Shown here: positions 18,939-28,461 of the stretch, piece after piece
Layout of the letters: each line of letters starts with the position of its first letter
Numbering within the stretch: the stretch's first letter is position 1
Source: Magnetococcales bacterium
GTDB lineage: Bacteria; Pseudomonadota; Magnetococcia; Magnetococcales; JADFWU01
DNA length: 64,000 nt
NCBI GenBank assembly: GCA_015234045.1
Contig: JADFWU010000002.1
Coordinates: forward strand, 1-64,000
Reading direction: 5' to 3'
Translations under genes and position numbers: made by a program
The notes under the pieces: generated by a model
Database searches by the model: none
Told to the model about the DNA's origin: nothing
Seen by the model: only the letters and a program-made list of their open reading frames with translations

Positions 18939-19229
18939 TTATAGAAAAACGACACCAAAGCCCATTCTGGTACGGTTTTTTTCCCAGCGTAGCACTTTGC
19001 ACGGAAGTTCCAGGCGCTCGATATCCAAATCCACAATCAGCTTTGCTTGCTGATCAATCAACTTCTTTGGGTTGGTGCCGCCGGTTGTCTGAACAAAAAA
19101 ACCGGTTGAACTGAAGTCGCCTGCTTTTCCTGTTATTACTGTACCATCAGAGGTTTGAAGTACCAATTCTTTGCCATAGGGAACCCGAAGAGTACGACGT
19201 TTATTTTGAGTTGTAGATGTGTTGGCCAT
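18939..19229 (-). CDS. Single-domain PilZ protein
   Basis: This 96-residue protein is little more than a PilZ domain. The c-di-GMP-binding RxxxR is in RRTLR (11-15) and the second motif DFSSTG is near 38-43, followed by beta strands ending in RMGFGVVF. It is expected to bind c-di-GMP and act as a small effector on a partner, perhaps pili or exopolysaccharide export encoded elsewhere in the window. It starts 9 bases after the stop of the 59-residue gene upstream, so the two form a short operon. Confidence 0.85.
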   Translation of the reverse strand: MANTSTTQNKRRTLRVPYGKELVLQTSDGTVITGKAGDFSSTGFFVQTTGGTNPKKLIDQQAKLIVDLDIERLELPCKVLRWEKNRTRMGFGVVFL

Positions 19230-19238
19230 GGTTCAGAC

Positions 19239-19418
19239 TCACTTGTCCGGTCGTGTGATCAGGTTGGGGTTGGCGGGGTCGAGAATCTCATCATCTAAAG
19301 AGCCTCCGGGATTGATCAGTGCATAGAGTTCGGGTCTTTTTGGTCCTTCTGGCTTCATTGGTGTCGCAGATTTTTTCTTTGGATCTGTTTTTTGAGAAGC
19401 GGTTTCCTTTTCAGTCAT
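19239..19418 (-). CDS. Small hypothetical protein (59 residues) upstream of PilZ
   Basis: This reading frame starts at ATG 19418 with AGAGG (19430-19426) spaced 7 bases upstream, a textbook ribosome site. The product has a Lys/Pro-rich polar N-terminal half (MTEKETASQK, TDPKKK, PKRPELY) and an Asp/Pro/Asn-rich tail (NPGGSLDDEILDPANPN). It has no membrane segment or signal peptide and is probably disordered. It lies 9 bases upstream of the PilZ gene. I do not recognise a family. The ribosome site and tight spacing support it being real and possibly a partner of the PilZ protein. Confidence 0.6.
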   Translation of the reverse strand: MTEKETASQKTDPKKKSATPMKPEGPKRPELYALINPGGSLDDEILDPANPNLITRPDK

Positions 19419-19610
19419 GATCTTGCCTCTGTTTTTGTGTGTGCAACTGTCTATCAGTTAACAGGAAACCCGATAAAAAAACAAGATCATTGGACAAAAA
19501 ACAGTCACAGCCTTTCGATTTTTTGTTCTCGTTTGATAGTAAACACAATAACAATTAGCCGTTACGCAATTTTCAGTTGAAACAGCCATCAAAGCGTGTC
19601 CCATCATGAA

Positions 19611-20612
19611 CTATGGTTCACCAATCAACTCAGTGCCGTGAAAGCGCCATCCATTTTTCTTTAGTGCATCCAACGGAACAAGCCCATATTTAGCAGGCAA
19701 TGATTTTGTCCGAGTCGTGAGAAATTCAATCAGTTTTTTCATGTTTTGTTGCTTTTCGGGCGAATGTTGATCCCATGTGCTCACGCTGAATGTGCGGTAC
19801 AGCGGATATTGTCCGCTGGCAACAGCGTGTTGATCTCGTGGATCAGCGTTGTTGATGCGAATTACTTTGGGTTGTCCTTTGTTCTTGAAGCGCATCAGGT
19901 GGAGCATTGTTTCATAGCCAATTGCACGGGGATTTTTACTCACCTGTGCGATCATGTCAGGGATGGTGCCGACTTCTTGGAGACGCGCACTGAATTTACC
20001 GGGATTATCCAGAATAAGTCGCCAATGACCAGGGCGTATTTTACAGTGTAATCTTCCGACTGGTTGCACGCCCATGTCAGATTGTCCTTTGATGCCTGTA
20101 TCAGAGGTGACCTGTGACCATTGGGTGACCTCGCCTGAATATACCTTTCTAAGTTGTTGTAAACTCATGCCTTCAATGGGGTTTTTGTTGTGAACAAATA
20201 TGGCTAACGCACCGATAGCAAAGGTGTGATACGTCAATCCTGGCAGACGATCCACTTCACCGGCTGGGCAACAAAATCCTGCTGAATCCACCTGTTTCTT
20301 GAACAGTAGTCCAGCTGAGATTCCGCAGGTGCCTTCTCTGAATGCAACTGTAAGGCCGCTTTCTTTTTCAAATTCTGGGATGAGATCAGCAAAAGTTCGA
20401 TAAATTTGTTGATCCAAACTGACAGTAAGATCAGCGCCTTTTGACCAGGCAGGGTAGCGCAGTGGTTGATCAATCCAACGCTGAGGCATTGGTATGATTT
20501 TAGTCGGATCGCTGAATCGTGCTTCAGGCGGGATGGTGTTATCTGCGTTGACCAGCATCGTAGATAATAGTGTAAAAATAAAAGTGATTATTCCAAGGGG
20601 GTAAGTCAGCAT
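19611..20612 (-). CDS. Secreted PstS-like substrate-binding protein
   Basis: This 333-residue protein has an N-terminal signal peptide (hydrophobic 5-22, cleavage near VNA-DN). It has the fold signature of the phosphate-binding-like periplasmic proteins: FREGTCGISAG near the ligand loop, FVHNKNPIEGMSLQQLRKVYSGEVTQW, and ARLQEVG with PRAIGYETM in lobe 2. Solitary proteins of this group bind phosphate or other ligands, and some act in sensing rather than transport. No pst permease genes are present. It follows the REC-PAS-GGDEF gene by 41 bases on the same strand, suggesting it supplies a ligand signal to the neighbouring kinase. Several Cys residues (FCCPAG, GTCG) may form disulfides. Confidence 0.75.
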   Translation of the reverse strand: MLTYPLGIITFIFTLLSTMLVNADNTIPPEARFSDPTKIIPMPQRWIDQPLRYPAWSKGADLTVSLDQQIYRTFADLIPEFEKESGLTVAFREGTCGISAGLLFKKQVDSAGFCCPAGEVDRLPGLTYHTFAIGALAIFVHNKNPIEGMSLQQLRKVYSGEVTQWSQVTSDTGIKGQSDMGVQPVGRLHCKIRPGHWRLILDNPGKFSARLQEVGTIPDMIAQVSKNPRAIGYETMLHLMRFKNKGQPKVIRINNADPRDQHAVASGQYPLYRTFSVSTWDQHSPEKQQNMKKLIEFLTTRTKSLPAKYGLVPLDALKKNGWRFHGTELIGEP

Positions 20613-20653
20613 AGATCACCATATTTCGGAAAAAACAGTTGCTACAGAGTGTC

Positions 20654-22018
20654 TCATTTTTTTTTCTTTTTATTTTTGTGTTTTTCTATTTTTTTCGGAT
20701 TTGAATAGAATTGTACATTGTTTCTGCCTTTGGATTTAGCTTTATATAACGCTTGGTCCGCATTGCTGGTCAGCTCTTTCAAACTATCACCGTCATAGGG
20801 ATAAAGGCTGACACCGATGCTACTGGTCACTTTGATATCATGTTCTTCTAGATGGTATGTTTTTTCAAGATATTTTAATAATTTGTCCGTGATCTCAAGC
20901 AGGGAATAAATATCTTTGAGATTGGTAAGTACTGCGGTAAATTCATCACCGCCCATGCGGGCGACAGTATCGGATTCACGCACACAATGAAGCAGTCGGC
21001 TGGCCACTTCCTGTAATAGTAGATCGCCGATACCATGGCCTAATGTGTCGTTAATCGCTTTGAAGCGGTCGAGATCAAAAAAGAGTACCGCAACCATTTG
21101 ATCATGGCGGCGCGCTTGAGCAATGGCCTGTTCCAGACGGTCAAAAAAGAGCTGACGGTTGGGTAGAGCGGTTAACGCATCATGGAAAGCCAGATGCTTG
21201 AGACGCTCTTCAAGCAGCTTGCGTTGTGTGATGTCGCGTGCGGTAAAGATGATTTGATAGGTTTGATTGTTCTCATCTTTGATAGGCGTAGTAATGGTTT
21301 TTAGATAGCGGGGCTGTCCATCGCTGAAATCATGTAGCGATTCTATGATGACTGTCTGGCCTGTTTGGGCCGTTTCCCTAAAGGAGCATTTTTTTTTGTT
21401 TTCTTTAAATTTTCCCGGCGCAAAACATTGAAACTGTGGCGCAAGTTCTGTCTCAGTTATAAACCGTTGCCCGATTAATTCTTCACGTGATTTGCCAACT
21501 TGTTGTTGAAAAATAGTGTTGGCTTCCAAAATTTCAAATTTCTGACTATCCACCACGCACAGCGCATCTTCGATACTGTTCAATATGGTATCTGTGAATG
21601 TTTTTGCTTTTTGCAATTGGCTGCGTTGTTGTTGAATCGCCTGGATATGTGCCTGTGTGGCTAGAGCGATAGTGATGCGTGACGTGAGTTCCAGCGGGCG
21701 AATGGGTTTTTTTACAAAGTCTACAGCCCCTTTTTCAAAACAGAGCGCAATCAGTTTTTCATCAGTTTCACCAGTAATCATGATGACCGGCGTATCACAT
21801 AGCGTTGCATGGTCTCTCAATCGCTCAAGGAGCGTAAGTCCATCGACTTCTGGCATGTTGACATCAAGCAGAATCAGATCAACAGGTTCAGCCTCAAGCT
21901 TCATAATCAGGTATTGCGCTTCCAATAGAAAATCAGCACGATGTCCCGCTTCGGAAATCAGTTGGATTGTCTGTTCAATGACCTGACTGTCATCATCAAC
22001 TACCAGAATTGTCGCCAT
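20654..22018 (-). CDS. REC-PAS-GGDEF response regulator diguanylate cyclase
   Basis: This 454-residue response regulator has a receiver domain (about 3-120) with acidic pocket VVDDD, phospho-acceptor Asp52 in LLDVNMP and Lys in FVKKPIRP. A PAS domain follows (about 140-265), then a GGDEF domain (about 275-440). The active site GGDEF is intact, and an inhibitory I-site RESD sits five residues before it, so the enzyme should make c-di-GMP with product feedback. The C-terminus is a poly-Lys tail. Its start overlaps the end of the hybrid kinase gene by 23 bases, strong evidence that the kinase is its partner and that they are translationally coupled. Confidence 0.92.
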   Translation of the reverse strand: MATILVVDDDSQVIEQTIQLISEAGHRADFLLEAQYLIMKLEAEPVDLILLDVNMPEVDGLTLLERLRDHATLCDTPVIMITGETDEKLIALCFEKGAVDFVKKPIRPLELTSRITIALATQAHIQAIQQQRSQLQKAKTFTDTILNSIEDALCVVDSQKFEILEANTIFQQQVGKSREELIGQRFITETELAPQFQCFAPGKFKENKKKCSFRETAQTGQTVIIESLHDFSDGQPRYLKTITTPIKDENNQTYQIIFTARDITQRKLLEERLKHLAFHDALTALPNRQLFFDRLEQAIAQARRHDQMVAVLFFDLDRFKAINDTLGHGIGDLLLQEVASRLLHCVRESDTVARMGGDEFTAVLTNLKDIYSLLEITDKLLKYLEKTYHLEEHDIKVTSSIGVSLYPYDGDSLKELTSNADQALYKAKSKGRNNVQFYSNPKKIEKHKNKKKKK

Positions 22019-25000
22019 GCAGTGCCCCCTGAATAATCTCTGGTATTACTTTGGAATTTCTGGTGAAAATCGCCTCTTCAATGGCAATGAATATTCCTGT
22101 CAATGGTGTCGTATAATTTTCACATACTTCACGACATTGTCGGCTGATTTTAACAATTTTTTCAGCTTGATAAAGAGGAATTTCAGCCATTCGAGTTAAG
22201 TTTTGCAGCATTTCTTGCTCTAGATTTTCTGGTAATGGTGTGTCAGCTTGCTGTAAAGACACATCATTTTTATCTAACTCTATCGGATCAAGATAGTGTT
22301 TGAGCAGTGGTAAAAATGTTTTGAAATCCATGGGCTTGGTCAGAAAATGATCAGCACCTGCTTCCAAAGCACTTCTTTGTTGGTCTTCAAAAGCGTTGGC
22401 GGATAAAGCAATAATGGGCACAAGATTTTCGTCTGTGGCCTCTTTTCTCAAAGTGCGGATTGCTTCAACACCACTCATTACTGGTAGCTCCATATCCATC
22501 AATATCAGGTCTGGTTTATTGGTTTGAGCCAGTTCAACGCCGGATTTTCCATTATCGGCCAGCAGTGTTTGAAGATTCAGATCACTGAGAAGAGATTGGA
22601 TCATATCCCGGCTCATGGGATCATCTTCAATAATCAGAATCGTGCTTTCAGGGTCAAAGGATGGTGGAGTAAAGTCATTATTTTGTTTTCTTTTTTCGAT
22701 AGTTACAGCTTTAATGAGTGGTAAATCCACAGTAAAAGTTGTGCCATAATCAGGTATTGAATCAAAGGTTAACGTTCCACCTAGCAGATCAATACCGCTT
22801 TTGACCAGAGAGAGACCAAGACCAGTGCCACCAAAACGGCCTTTTATACTGACATCAGCCTGTTGAAATGGATTAAAAATCGTGTCTTTCTTATCTTCTG
22901 CAATACCAATGCCTTCGTCCTGGACCTTAAACAGCAGGCGATCATTGTGTCGGATAGCTTCCAACTTGACCGATTTTCCGTTAGGCGTAAACTTGATGGC
23001 ATTACTGGTCAAATTCATCAAAATCTGATTAAGAAGTGTGCGGTCAGTATGGATAAAGTCCGGTAACGTGGGATCAAGATCATAGGTGTAGAGCAAACTT
23101 TTTTGCAATGCGCGGGCTTTATTCAGATGAAAAATACTCTGAAACAATAATTTGAGGTTAATATCCTCAGGATTTACCGTCATCTTCCCAGCTTCAATTT
23201 TTGATAGATCTAGAATATTATCAATCAGCTCGGATAGATTCCTTGAACCTGTCTGGATGTGATCAAGGAAATGGTTGAATTTATCCGGTATCTGGGAGCG
23301 ATTATTGATCAGAATTTGAGTGAAACCGACAATGGCGTTCAAGGGGGTGCGGATTTCATGGCTGAGGTTGGCAAGGAATCGCGTTTTGGACGCGCTGGCC
23401 TGTTCTGCTTCAATTTTGGCGCGTTGAAGTTGCTGTGCAGATTCGCGTTTTCGCTGTTCCTCTTTGCGCCGTTCGGTAATATCTTCGCCAATGATTGCTT
23501 GAGAAAGTGGTTCGTTGTTATCGTCTTGTAATATAGTGGCATTCCAAAAGAAAAGCCGTGTTGCGTCGTCTTTCAGTGTAACTTCAAGCTCAAAGCAGTA
23601 GGATGAAGAATCTGTGGCATTGAGGCTGGCATCATTGAACAGGGTACTGATTTCCGCACGACTCTGTTGTGGAATGAACAGCTCAAAGAAATTGCTATTG
23701 GTAATCTCAGATCGAGACCAGCCCGATAGATTGGCGAGATACTCGTTACAAAAAGTGATTTTTCCTGACTGATTGATGACCAGCGCAGCCAGTTTAATAT
23801 TTTCCAAAGTGTGACGAAACAGCCGAGATGATGCTTGAACAGCGGCAATAGCCGCCAATTTTTTCCGGCTGGTGATGTCTCTGGCCATGCCGATAAAGTA
23901 GCGCTGTTCGCCAAGATGCATGGGGCGGATAACAAGTTCTATGGGAAAAGTTGAACCATCCTTCCTCAATCCAGCCACTTCTACAGGATCGCCTAAGACA
24001 TTGGAAGGGTGTCCCGAACGAAATGCACGGATACCTTCACGATGTGCCTTGCGATGGTGCTCAGGCATAAGATGTTCCAGTGAGCCGCCAAGCATTTCCG
24101 ATGAAGAATAACCAAATAGTTTCTCAGCAGCAGGATTGAATGATTCTACAATGCCTTTGTCATTGATAATAATAATGGCATCAGCAACATGGTTAACAAT
24201 GGCACGAAGTCGGGTCTCTTTTTCGCTTAATTCATTCGCCGAACGACGCAACTCTTCATGCACGGTCACTGCGCGTTCGGTAAGATGATCAAACTGATCA
24301 TTGAGTACGTGCAGTTGGTCGCCAAAGCGAGAGATCTTGGTTGTTGTGCCAAGGTTCTTGTTGGTGAATCGGGCAACACGGATTGTTAATCGGCGAATCC
24401 GACGAGTCAGCCATAGTACGGTTAAAAAGAATGAAATTAATAAGCTGAATGCGGAAATAAACCGTATTTTTTGTTCTTTCTTCAGTGCAGTGCGCGTGTG
24501 ATCCACCATGCGTTGTTTGGAAATGAGTGACGCAAAGGTTAATTCAAGATCAGAGGCACCATAGTCAAACATTTCCCGACCAGTGACCAGGAATCTTTCT
24601 GAAAGGACGGAAAGATGGGCACCATTGGCAATAACGCTTGGATTGCTACTGATGCGGACTTCCGGGTCTTCTTGGCCATCAAAGAGCACAAGGACACTGT
24701 CAGAAGAGAATCGTTGTGCCTGAAGGCCGGTTAGAAAGCTATTATCCATTGGGGTGACCAACATCAAATAGCCAACAGCACGTCCGTTGATGAGGAGCTG
24801 TTCGGTTGTAATCAGATAGGGCGATTCATTCTGAGAGGTCATGAACGTCTGTTCACGACTTTGAAAAATCAGAATTGGATTTGGATCAAATAGAAAATCA
24901 GGGAGTTGGTCAGTAGATTGCTCCAGCACATATTCACGTAATTTGAAGGTGGTATCATACAGCGCGATATATCGCGGGATTGTAAAATGTCGCAAAATCG

Positions 25001-25349
25001 TATTGGAAGGCATCCAACGGGGTTTTGCGGTCAGTTTATTGGGTTGGGTTTGTTCTTCTGTCCAGGATGCGATGATCTCAGGCAGATGTTTGGAGAAGTT
25101 ATGGTTGGTAATGATCAGTTCTGCTGTGCCATGAAACCGGCTCAACATATGATCCAATTGAATGCGATCATGGGAAGCGCCCCGCCTCAAATCATTCATA
25201 AGCAGGTTGTTGAATAGCGCATTTATGGATGAAGAGTGTATTGGGTCAAGCAGATGCCAGACCAGCGCCGCAACAACGGCGGTAAGTGCGACCGCCTTAA
25301 CGGTCAAAGGAACCCGCCGCAAACCTTGGGAGAGAAAGGTGTGCGCCAT
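21996..25349 (-). CDS. Membrane hybrid histidine kinase (PAS-PAS-HisKA-HATPase-REC)
   Basis: This sensor kinase has 1117 residues from the chosen start. There are two membrane segments (about 15-35 and 295-320) flanking a periplasmic sensor of roughly 260 residues, a HAMP-like region, two PAS domains (about 390-640), HisKA with FLANLSHEIRTPLNA (His about 661), HATPase with NAIKF, DEGIGIAE and GTGLGLSL, and a receiver (about 895-1015) with LMDMELPVMSG. The last 100 residues resemble an Hpt-like helical tail but without an obvious phospho-His. A TTG start at 25397 would add 16 residues; between them is a GGGGG-TAA-CCCCC hairpin (25383-25395), and the ATG at 25349 gives a better signal anchor. 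It overlaps the GGDEF regulator gene. Confidence 0.9.
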   Translation of the reverse strand: MAHTFLSQGLRRVPLTVKAVALTAVVAALVWHLLDPIHSSSINALFNNLLMNDLRRGASHDRIQLDHMLSRFHGTAELIITNHNFSKHLPEIIASWTEEQTQPNKLTAKPRWMPSNTILRHFTIPRYIALYDTTFKLREYVLEQSTDQLPDFLFDPNPILIFQSREQTFMTSQNESPYLITTEQLLINGRAVGYLMLVTPMDNSFLTGLQAQRFSSDSVLVLFDGQEDPEVRISSNPSVIANGAHLSVLSERFLVTGREMFDYGASDLELTFASLISKQRMVDHTRTALKKEQKIRFISAFSLLISFFLTVLWLTRRIRRLTIRVARFTNKNLGTTTKISRFGDQLHVLNDQFDHLTERAVTVHEELRRSANELSEKETRLRAIVNHVADAIIIINDKGIVESFNPAAEKLFGYSSSEMLGGSLEHLMPEHHRKAHREGIRAFRSGHPSNVLGDPVEVAGLRKDGSTFPIELVIRPMHLGEQRYFIGMARDITSRKKLAAIAAVQASSRLFRHTLENIKLAALVINQSGKITFCNEYLANLSGWSRSEITNSNFFELFIPQQSRAEISTLFNDASLNATDSSSYCFELEVTLKDDATRLFFWNATILQDDNNEPLSQAIIGEDITERRKEEQRKRESAQQLQRAKIEAEQASASKTRFLANLSHEIRTPLNAIVGFTQILINNRSQIPDKFNHFLDHIQTGSRNLSELIDNILDLSKIEAGKMTVNPEDINLKLLFQSIFHLNKARALQKSLLYTYDLDPTLPDFIHTDRTLLNQILMNLTSNAIKFTPNGKSVKLEAIRHNDRLLFKVQDEGIGIAEDKKDTIFNPFQQADVSIKGRFGGTGLGLSLVKSGIDLLGGTLTFDSIPDYGTTFTVDLPLIKAVTIEKRKQNNDFTPPSFDPESTILIIEDDPMSRDMIQSLLSDLNLQTLLADNGKSGVELAQTNKPDLILMDMELPVMSGVEAIRTLRKEATDENLVPIIALSANAFEDQQRSALEAGADHFLTKPMDFKTFLPLLKHYLDPIELDKNDVSLQQADTPLPENLEQEMLQNLTRMAEIPLYQAEKIVKISRQCREVCENYTTPLTGIFIAIEEAIFTRNSKVIPEIIQGALHGDNSGS

Positions 25350-25531
25350 ATCAGAATTGAATCGCCCGATTAATAGGAAAAGGGGGGTAACCCCCAAGCA
25401 TACTGAAGGTGTGTTATCTCCAGTAATAAATATAACTGATTGTTAGTTTTGCTTTTTTTATACAGTTTACCAGTGATGCCCAGGGAATTGAAGTGAAAAG
25501 TGTTCAAGAAATTGTGTAGGCATTTCAAGAT

Positions 25532-26587
25532 TTAGCCAAAATGGACACGTGCTTCCAGATTGGCGCGAGAATCAGCATTATTTAAGGCTTCTTCGAGAGA
25601 AATTGCTTTTTCTTGATAAAGATTAAAAAGTGCTAAATCAAAAGACTGAACGCCTTTTTCCGTGCTGGATTCCAAGATCTCCTTTATCTCGTCCACCTGG
25701 CCCTTAAGAATCAACTCAGAAACATGGGGCGTGTTGAGCAAGATTTCAACAGCAGCACGGCGTTTACCATCCAGACTGGGCACCAGTCGTTGGGAAATGA
25801 CAGCGCGAAGATAGAGTGACAGATCCATAAACAGCTGTTTATGCATTGCTTGAGGAAACATGTTGATGATGCGGTTCATGGCCTGATAGGCATTATTGGC
25901 ATGCAGTGTTGAAATGGCCAAATGACCGGTGCCTGCCAGTTCCAAAGCGGCTTCCATGGTTTCCCGGTCTCGGATCTCACCGATGAGAATTACATCGGGG
26001 GCTTCTCTCAAAGCGCTTTTCAATGCGCGGGCATAACTGTGCGTGTCTGGACCAACTTCACGTTGGTTTACCAAGCTTTTTTTGTGCGGGTGAATGAATT
26101 CTACCGGATCTTCAATGGTGAGGATATGACCACTGGTGGTGCGGTTACGGTGGTCTAACATGGCTGCCAGAGTAGTTGATTTACCTGAACCGGTACCACC
26201 TACCATCAATAGTAAACCGCGTCTGTTCAGAATCAACTCTTTCAAAGACTCTGGCATTTTCAGATCATCAATATTGGGCACCGTGCCTTTGATATAACGC
26301 AGAACCATGGCGGGTTGACCGCGCTGGTGAAATGCGTTGACCCGAAATCGTCCAGCATTGCCAAGGGAGATGGCAAAATCCACCTCTAATTCCTGTTCAA
26401 AAAGCTGTTGTTGAGTGTCATCCATGATGCCAATAATGGCGGCCATGACCAGATCAGTGCTTAACGGGTCTTTGCCGATGGCTGCCATTTGGCCATCTAC
26501 TTTCATACGCGGCATGGAACCAGGCGTGAAGTAGAGGTCAGAGCCGTCTTTGTCAATCATCAGCTTGAGATAGGGTGTGATATCCAT
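25532..26587 (-). CDS. PilT/PilU-family retraction ATPase, second PilU-like paralogue
   Basis: This 351-residue type II/IV secretion ATPase has an N-terminal PAS-like half, Walker A GGTGSGKS (130-137), Asp box TIEDPVEF, Walker B VILIGEIRDRET and His box STLHANNAYQAMNRI. It resembles the pilU product upstream more than the pilT product (STLHAN against GTLHTT). PilU-type ATPases work with PilT to retract type IV pili. It lies 23 bases after the pilU stop on the same strand. A 134-base gap separates it from the kinase gene downstream. Having two PilU-like genes in tandem is unusual; it may be a specialised retraction motor for load or for a second pilus. Confidence 0.88.
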   Translation of the reverse strand: MDITPYLKLMIDKDGSDLYFTPGSMPRMKVDGQMAAIGKDPLSTDLVMAAIIGIMDDTQQQLFEQELEVDFAISLGNAGRFRVNAFHQRGQPAMVLRYIKGTVPNIDDLKMPESLKELILNRRGLLLMVGGTGSGKSTTLAAMLDHRNRTTSGHILTIEDPVEFIHPHKKSLVNQREVGPDTHSYARALKSALREAPDVILIGEIRDRETMEAALELAGTGHLAISTLHANNAYQAMNRIINMFPQAMHKQLFMDLSLYLRAVISQRLVPSLDGKRRAAVEILLNTPHVSELILKGQVDEIKEILESSTEKGVQSFDLALFNLYQEKAISLEEALNNADSRANLEARVHFG

Positions 26588-26610
26588 TCGATAGAGCCCA
26601 GCTAATCGGT

Positions 26611-27750
26611 TTATTTTAAAGATAATCCAGAGAGACCATCCGAGTCAGTCGGCCCTTTTTCCCTGGCTTCTTTGCCTTCGAGTTTGACTTTGAGGCGCAA
26701 TTCATTGGCTGAATCGGCATTACGCAATGCATCTTCCATTGTGATGAGATCGGCCTCAAGCAGTTCAAACAAAGCTTGATCAAAGGTGATCATGCCTGCC
26801 TCTCTGGACTTGGACATTACCTCTTTAATACCGGTCACTTCACCTTTAAAAATCAGATCCTGAATCAGGGGTGAGTTGAGCAAAATCTCAATGGCCGCAG
26901 CCCGTCCGCCACCAACGCGTGGCAGCAGTCGTTGAGAAACGATGGCGCGTAAATTCAAAGAGAGATCCATCAACAGTTGTTCGCGTTTTTCAGACGGAAA
27001 CATATTGATGATTCGGTCCAATGCCTGGTTGGCACTGTTGGCGTGCAGCGTGGAGAGGGCCAGGTGACCGGTTTCAGCAAAATTGATGGCATGTTCCATG
27101 GTTTCCTGATCTCGAATTTCACCGATCAGGATAACATCAGGGGCTTGTCTGAGGGTGTTTTTCAGTGCCGCATGCCACCCTTCGGTATCCACGCCCACCT
27201 CACGCTGAGTGATCAGGCAATTACGGTGCGGATGCACATACTCAATAGGATCTTCAATGGTGATAATATGGCCATAGGTTTCTTGATTACGATGGCCCAA
27301 CATGGCGGCAAGAGAGGTCGATTTGCCTGAACCTGTACCGCCGACCACCAGAACCAGACCACGTTTGCTCAGGACGACATCTTTTAAAATGGGTGGTAAA
27401 TTAAGCTGATCAAAATCAGGGATTTCTGTGGTGATGGTACGCAACACCATGCCCTGCTGGCCTTGCTGAATAAAGGCGTTGACCCTGAAACGTCCAACAT
27501 TGGCCGGAGAGATGGCAAAGTTGCACTCTTTGGTAGCTTCAAACTCTTTGGATTGCCGATCATTCATGATGGAGCGCACCAACATTTGAGCCTGTTGGGC
27601 GGTGAGCGGATCTTTGGTGAGTGGTGTCATTTTTCCATCCTGCTTAATGGCAGGTGGAAAGTTGGCGGTAATAAATAGGTCAGATCCACCTTTGGACTTC
27701 ATCAGCCGCAGCAGATCCAACATGAACTTAATGGCTTGATCCCGCTCCAT
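26611..27750 (-). CDS. pilU: Type IV pilus retraction ATPase PilU
   Basis: This 379-residue ATPase has the usual PilU length. Seen: N-terminal MKSKGGSDLFITANFPPAIK, Walker A GGTGSGKS (137-144), Asp box TIEDPIEY, Walker B VILIGEIRDQET and STLHANSANQALDRIINMFP. PilU is an accessory retraction motor that depends on PilT for full activity. GGAGG precedes the ATG by about 11 bases, and a long hairpin occupies the leader immediately upstream. It lies downstream of two FlgO-family lipoprotein genes and upstream of another PilU-like gene, all on the minus strand. Confidence 0.88.
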   Translation of the reverse strand: MERDQAIKFMLDLLRLMKSKGGSDLFITANFPPAIKQDGKMTPLTKDPLTAQQAQMLVRSIMNDRQSKEFEATKECNFAISPANVGRFRVNAFIQQGQQGMVLRTITTEIPDFDQLNLPPILKDVVLSKRGLVLVVGGTGSGKSTSLAAMLGHRNQETYGHIITIEDPIEYVHPHRNCLITQREVGVDTEGWHAALKNTLRQAPDVILIGEIRDQETMEHAINFAETGHLALSTLHANSANQALDRIINMFPSEKREQLLMDLSLNLRAIVSQRLLPRVGGGRAAAIEILLNSPLIQDLIFKGEVTGIKEVMSKSREAGMITFDQALFELLEADLITMEDALRNADSANELRLKVKLEGKEAREKGPTDSDGLSGLSLK

Positions 27751-27777
27751 GATTCCAACTTCCTCCAGAAATGGAAC

Positions 27778-27825
27778 AGGCGTTGAGGAGAGCTGGACGG
27801 TATAAACCAGACCTCCTCAACGCCT
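27778..27825 (-). promoter_or_regulatory. Long hairpin in the pilU leader
   Basis: The arms 27778-27790 and 27813-27825 are a perfect 13-bp inverted repeat. Inside, CTGG (27793-27796) pairs with CCAG (27807-27810), extending the stem across a small internal loop. It lies between the stop of the second lipoprotein gene (27865) and the pilU ribosome site. There is no T-tract on either side, so it is more likely an mRNA processing, stability or attenuation element than a simple terminator. Confidence 0.5.
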
Positions 27826-27864
27826 TTCGGACGCTTAGAAATGTGTTGATGCGACTCTACTACA

Positions 27865-28461
27865 TTATAGACTGTTGCGTAACAAAGCCCGCGTGTTTGT
27901 GTCCAAGGGCAAGGTAAAGTCCGTTGCGGTCAAAACCACCTGATCTTGGATTCGAATCAGTTGAGCATGGACCTCAACCCGATTCTGAGCGATGGCATAA
28001 CTGCCAGCAAGTACCGCCTTTACATCGTGATTCTGACGAATCTTTTCGAGCTCTCTTGAGAGTAGGAACTCACCGGTTTTCTGCTGAATGAACAGATCTT
28101 TCCTCAGTTTAACCTCAATCATGGAAAAGCCGCGCTGTGTGAAACGTGATGCCATCTGAATGGCCAATCTACGCCCTAAAGCAGAGGTTTGTTCCAGATC
28201 GTTTTGATCCACAAAGCTGGACGGAAGAATCGTATAGCGTTGTGGAACACGATTACCGATATTGTGGATCATATAATCCGCAGCCGCATAGACCACAGAG
28301 GTCATATCCCGCTGAACCGGTCGAACCAGAGGTTGAGAAACGAGCGGATACGGCTCAGGTGCAGCATTGGTACACCCACCGAGTAAGGTCAGTGCACCGA
28401 TGAACGTCACCAGCCCGAGCCACTTCCGTCGCCAGTTGGATGACTGTCCACTCATGTTCAT
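27865..28461 (-). CDS. FlgO-family outer-membrane lipoprotein (second of pair)
   Basis: This 198-residue lipoprotein has a basic N-terminus (NWRRKW), a hydrophobic stretch and a lipobox LLGGC (Cys near 30), then a FlgO-like domain: SSFVDQNDLEQTSALGRRLAIQMASRFTQRGFSMIEVKLRKDL and AVLAGSYAIAQNRVEVHAQLI. FlgO is an outer-membrane protein needed for flagellar stability in Vibrio; other members have no known role. The start overlaps the upstream lipoprotein stop by 4 bases (ATGA), so the two are co-translated and may form a heteromeric complex. The context of pilus retraction genes, with no flagellar genes, suggests a pilus-associated role. That is inference. Confidence 0.82.
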   Translation of the reverse strand: MNMSGQSSNWRRKWLGLVTFIGALTLLGGCTNAAPEPYPLVSQPLVRPVQRDMTSVVYAAADYMIHNIGNRVPQRYTILPSSFVDQNDLEQTSALGRRLAIQMASRFTQRGFSMIEVKLRKDLFIQQKTGEFLLSRELEKIRQNHDVKAVLAGSYAIAQNRVEVHAQLIRIQDQVVLTATDFTLPLDTNTRALLRNSL

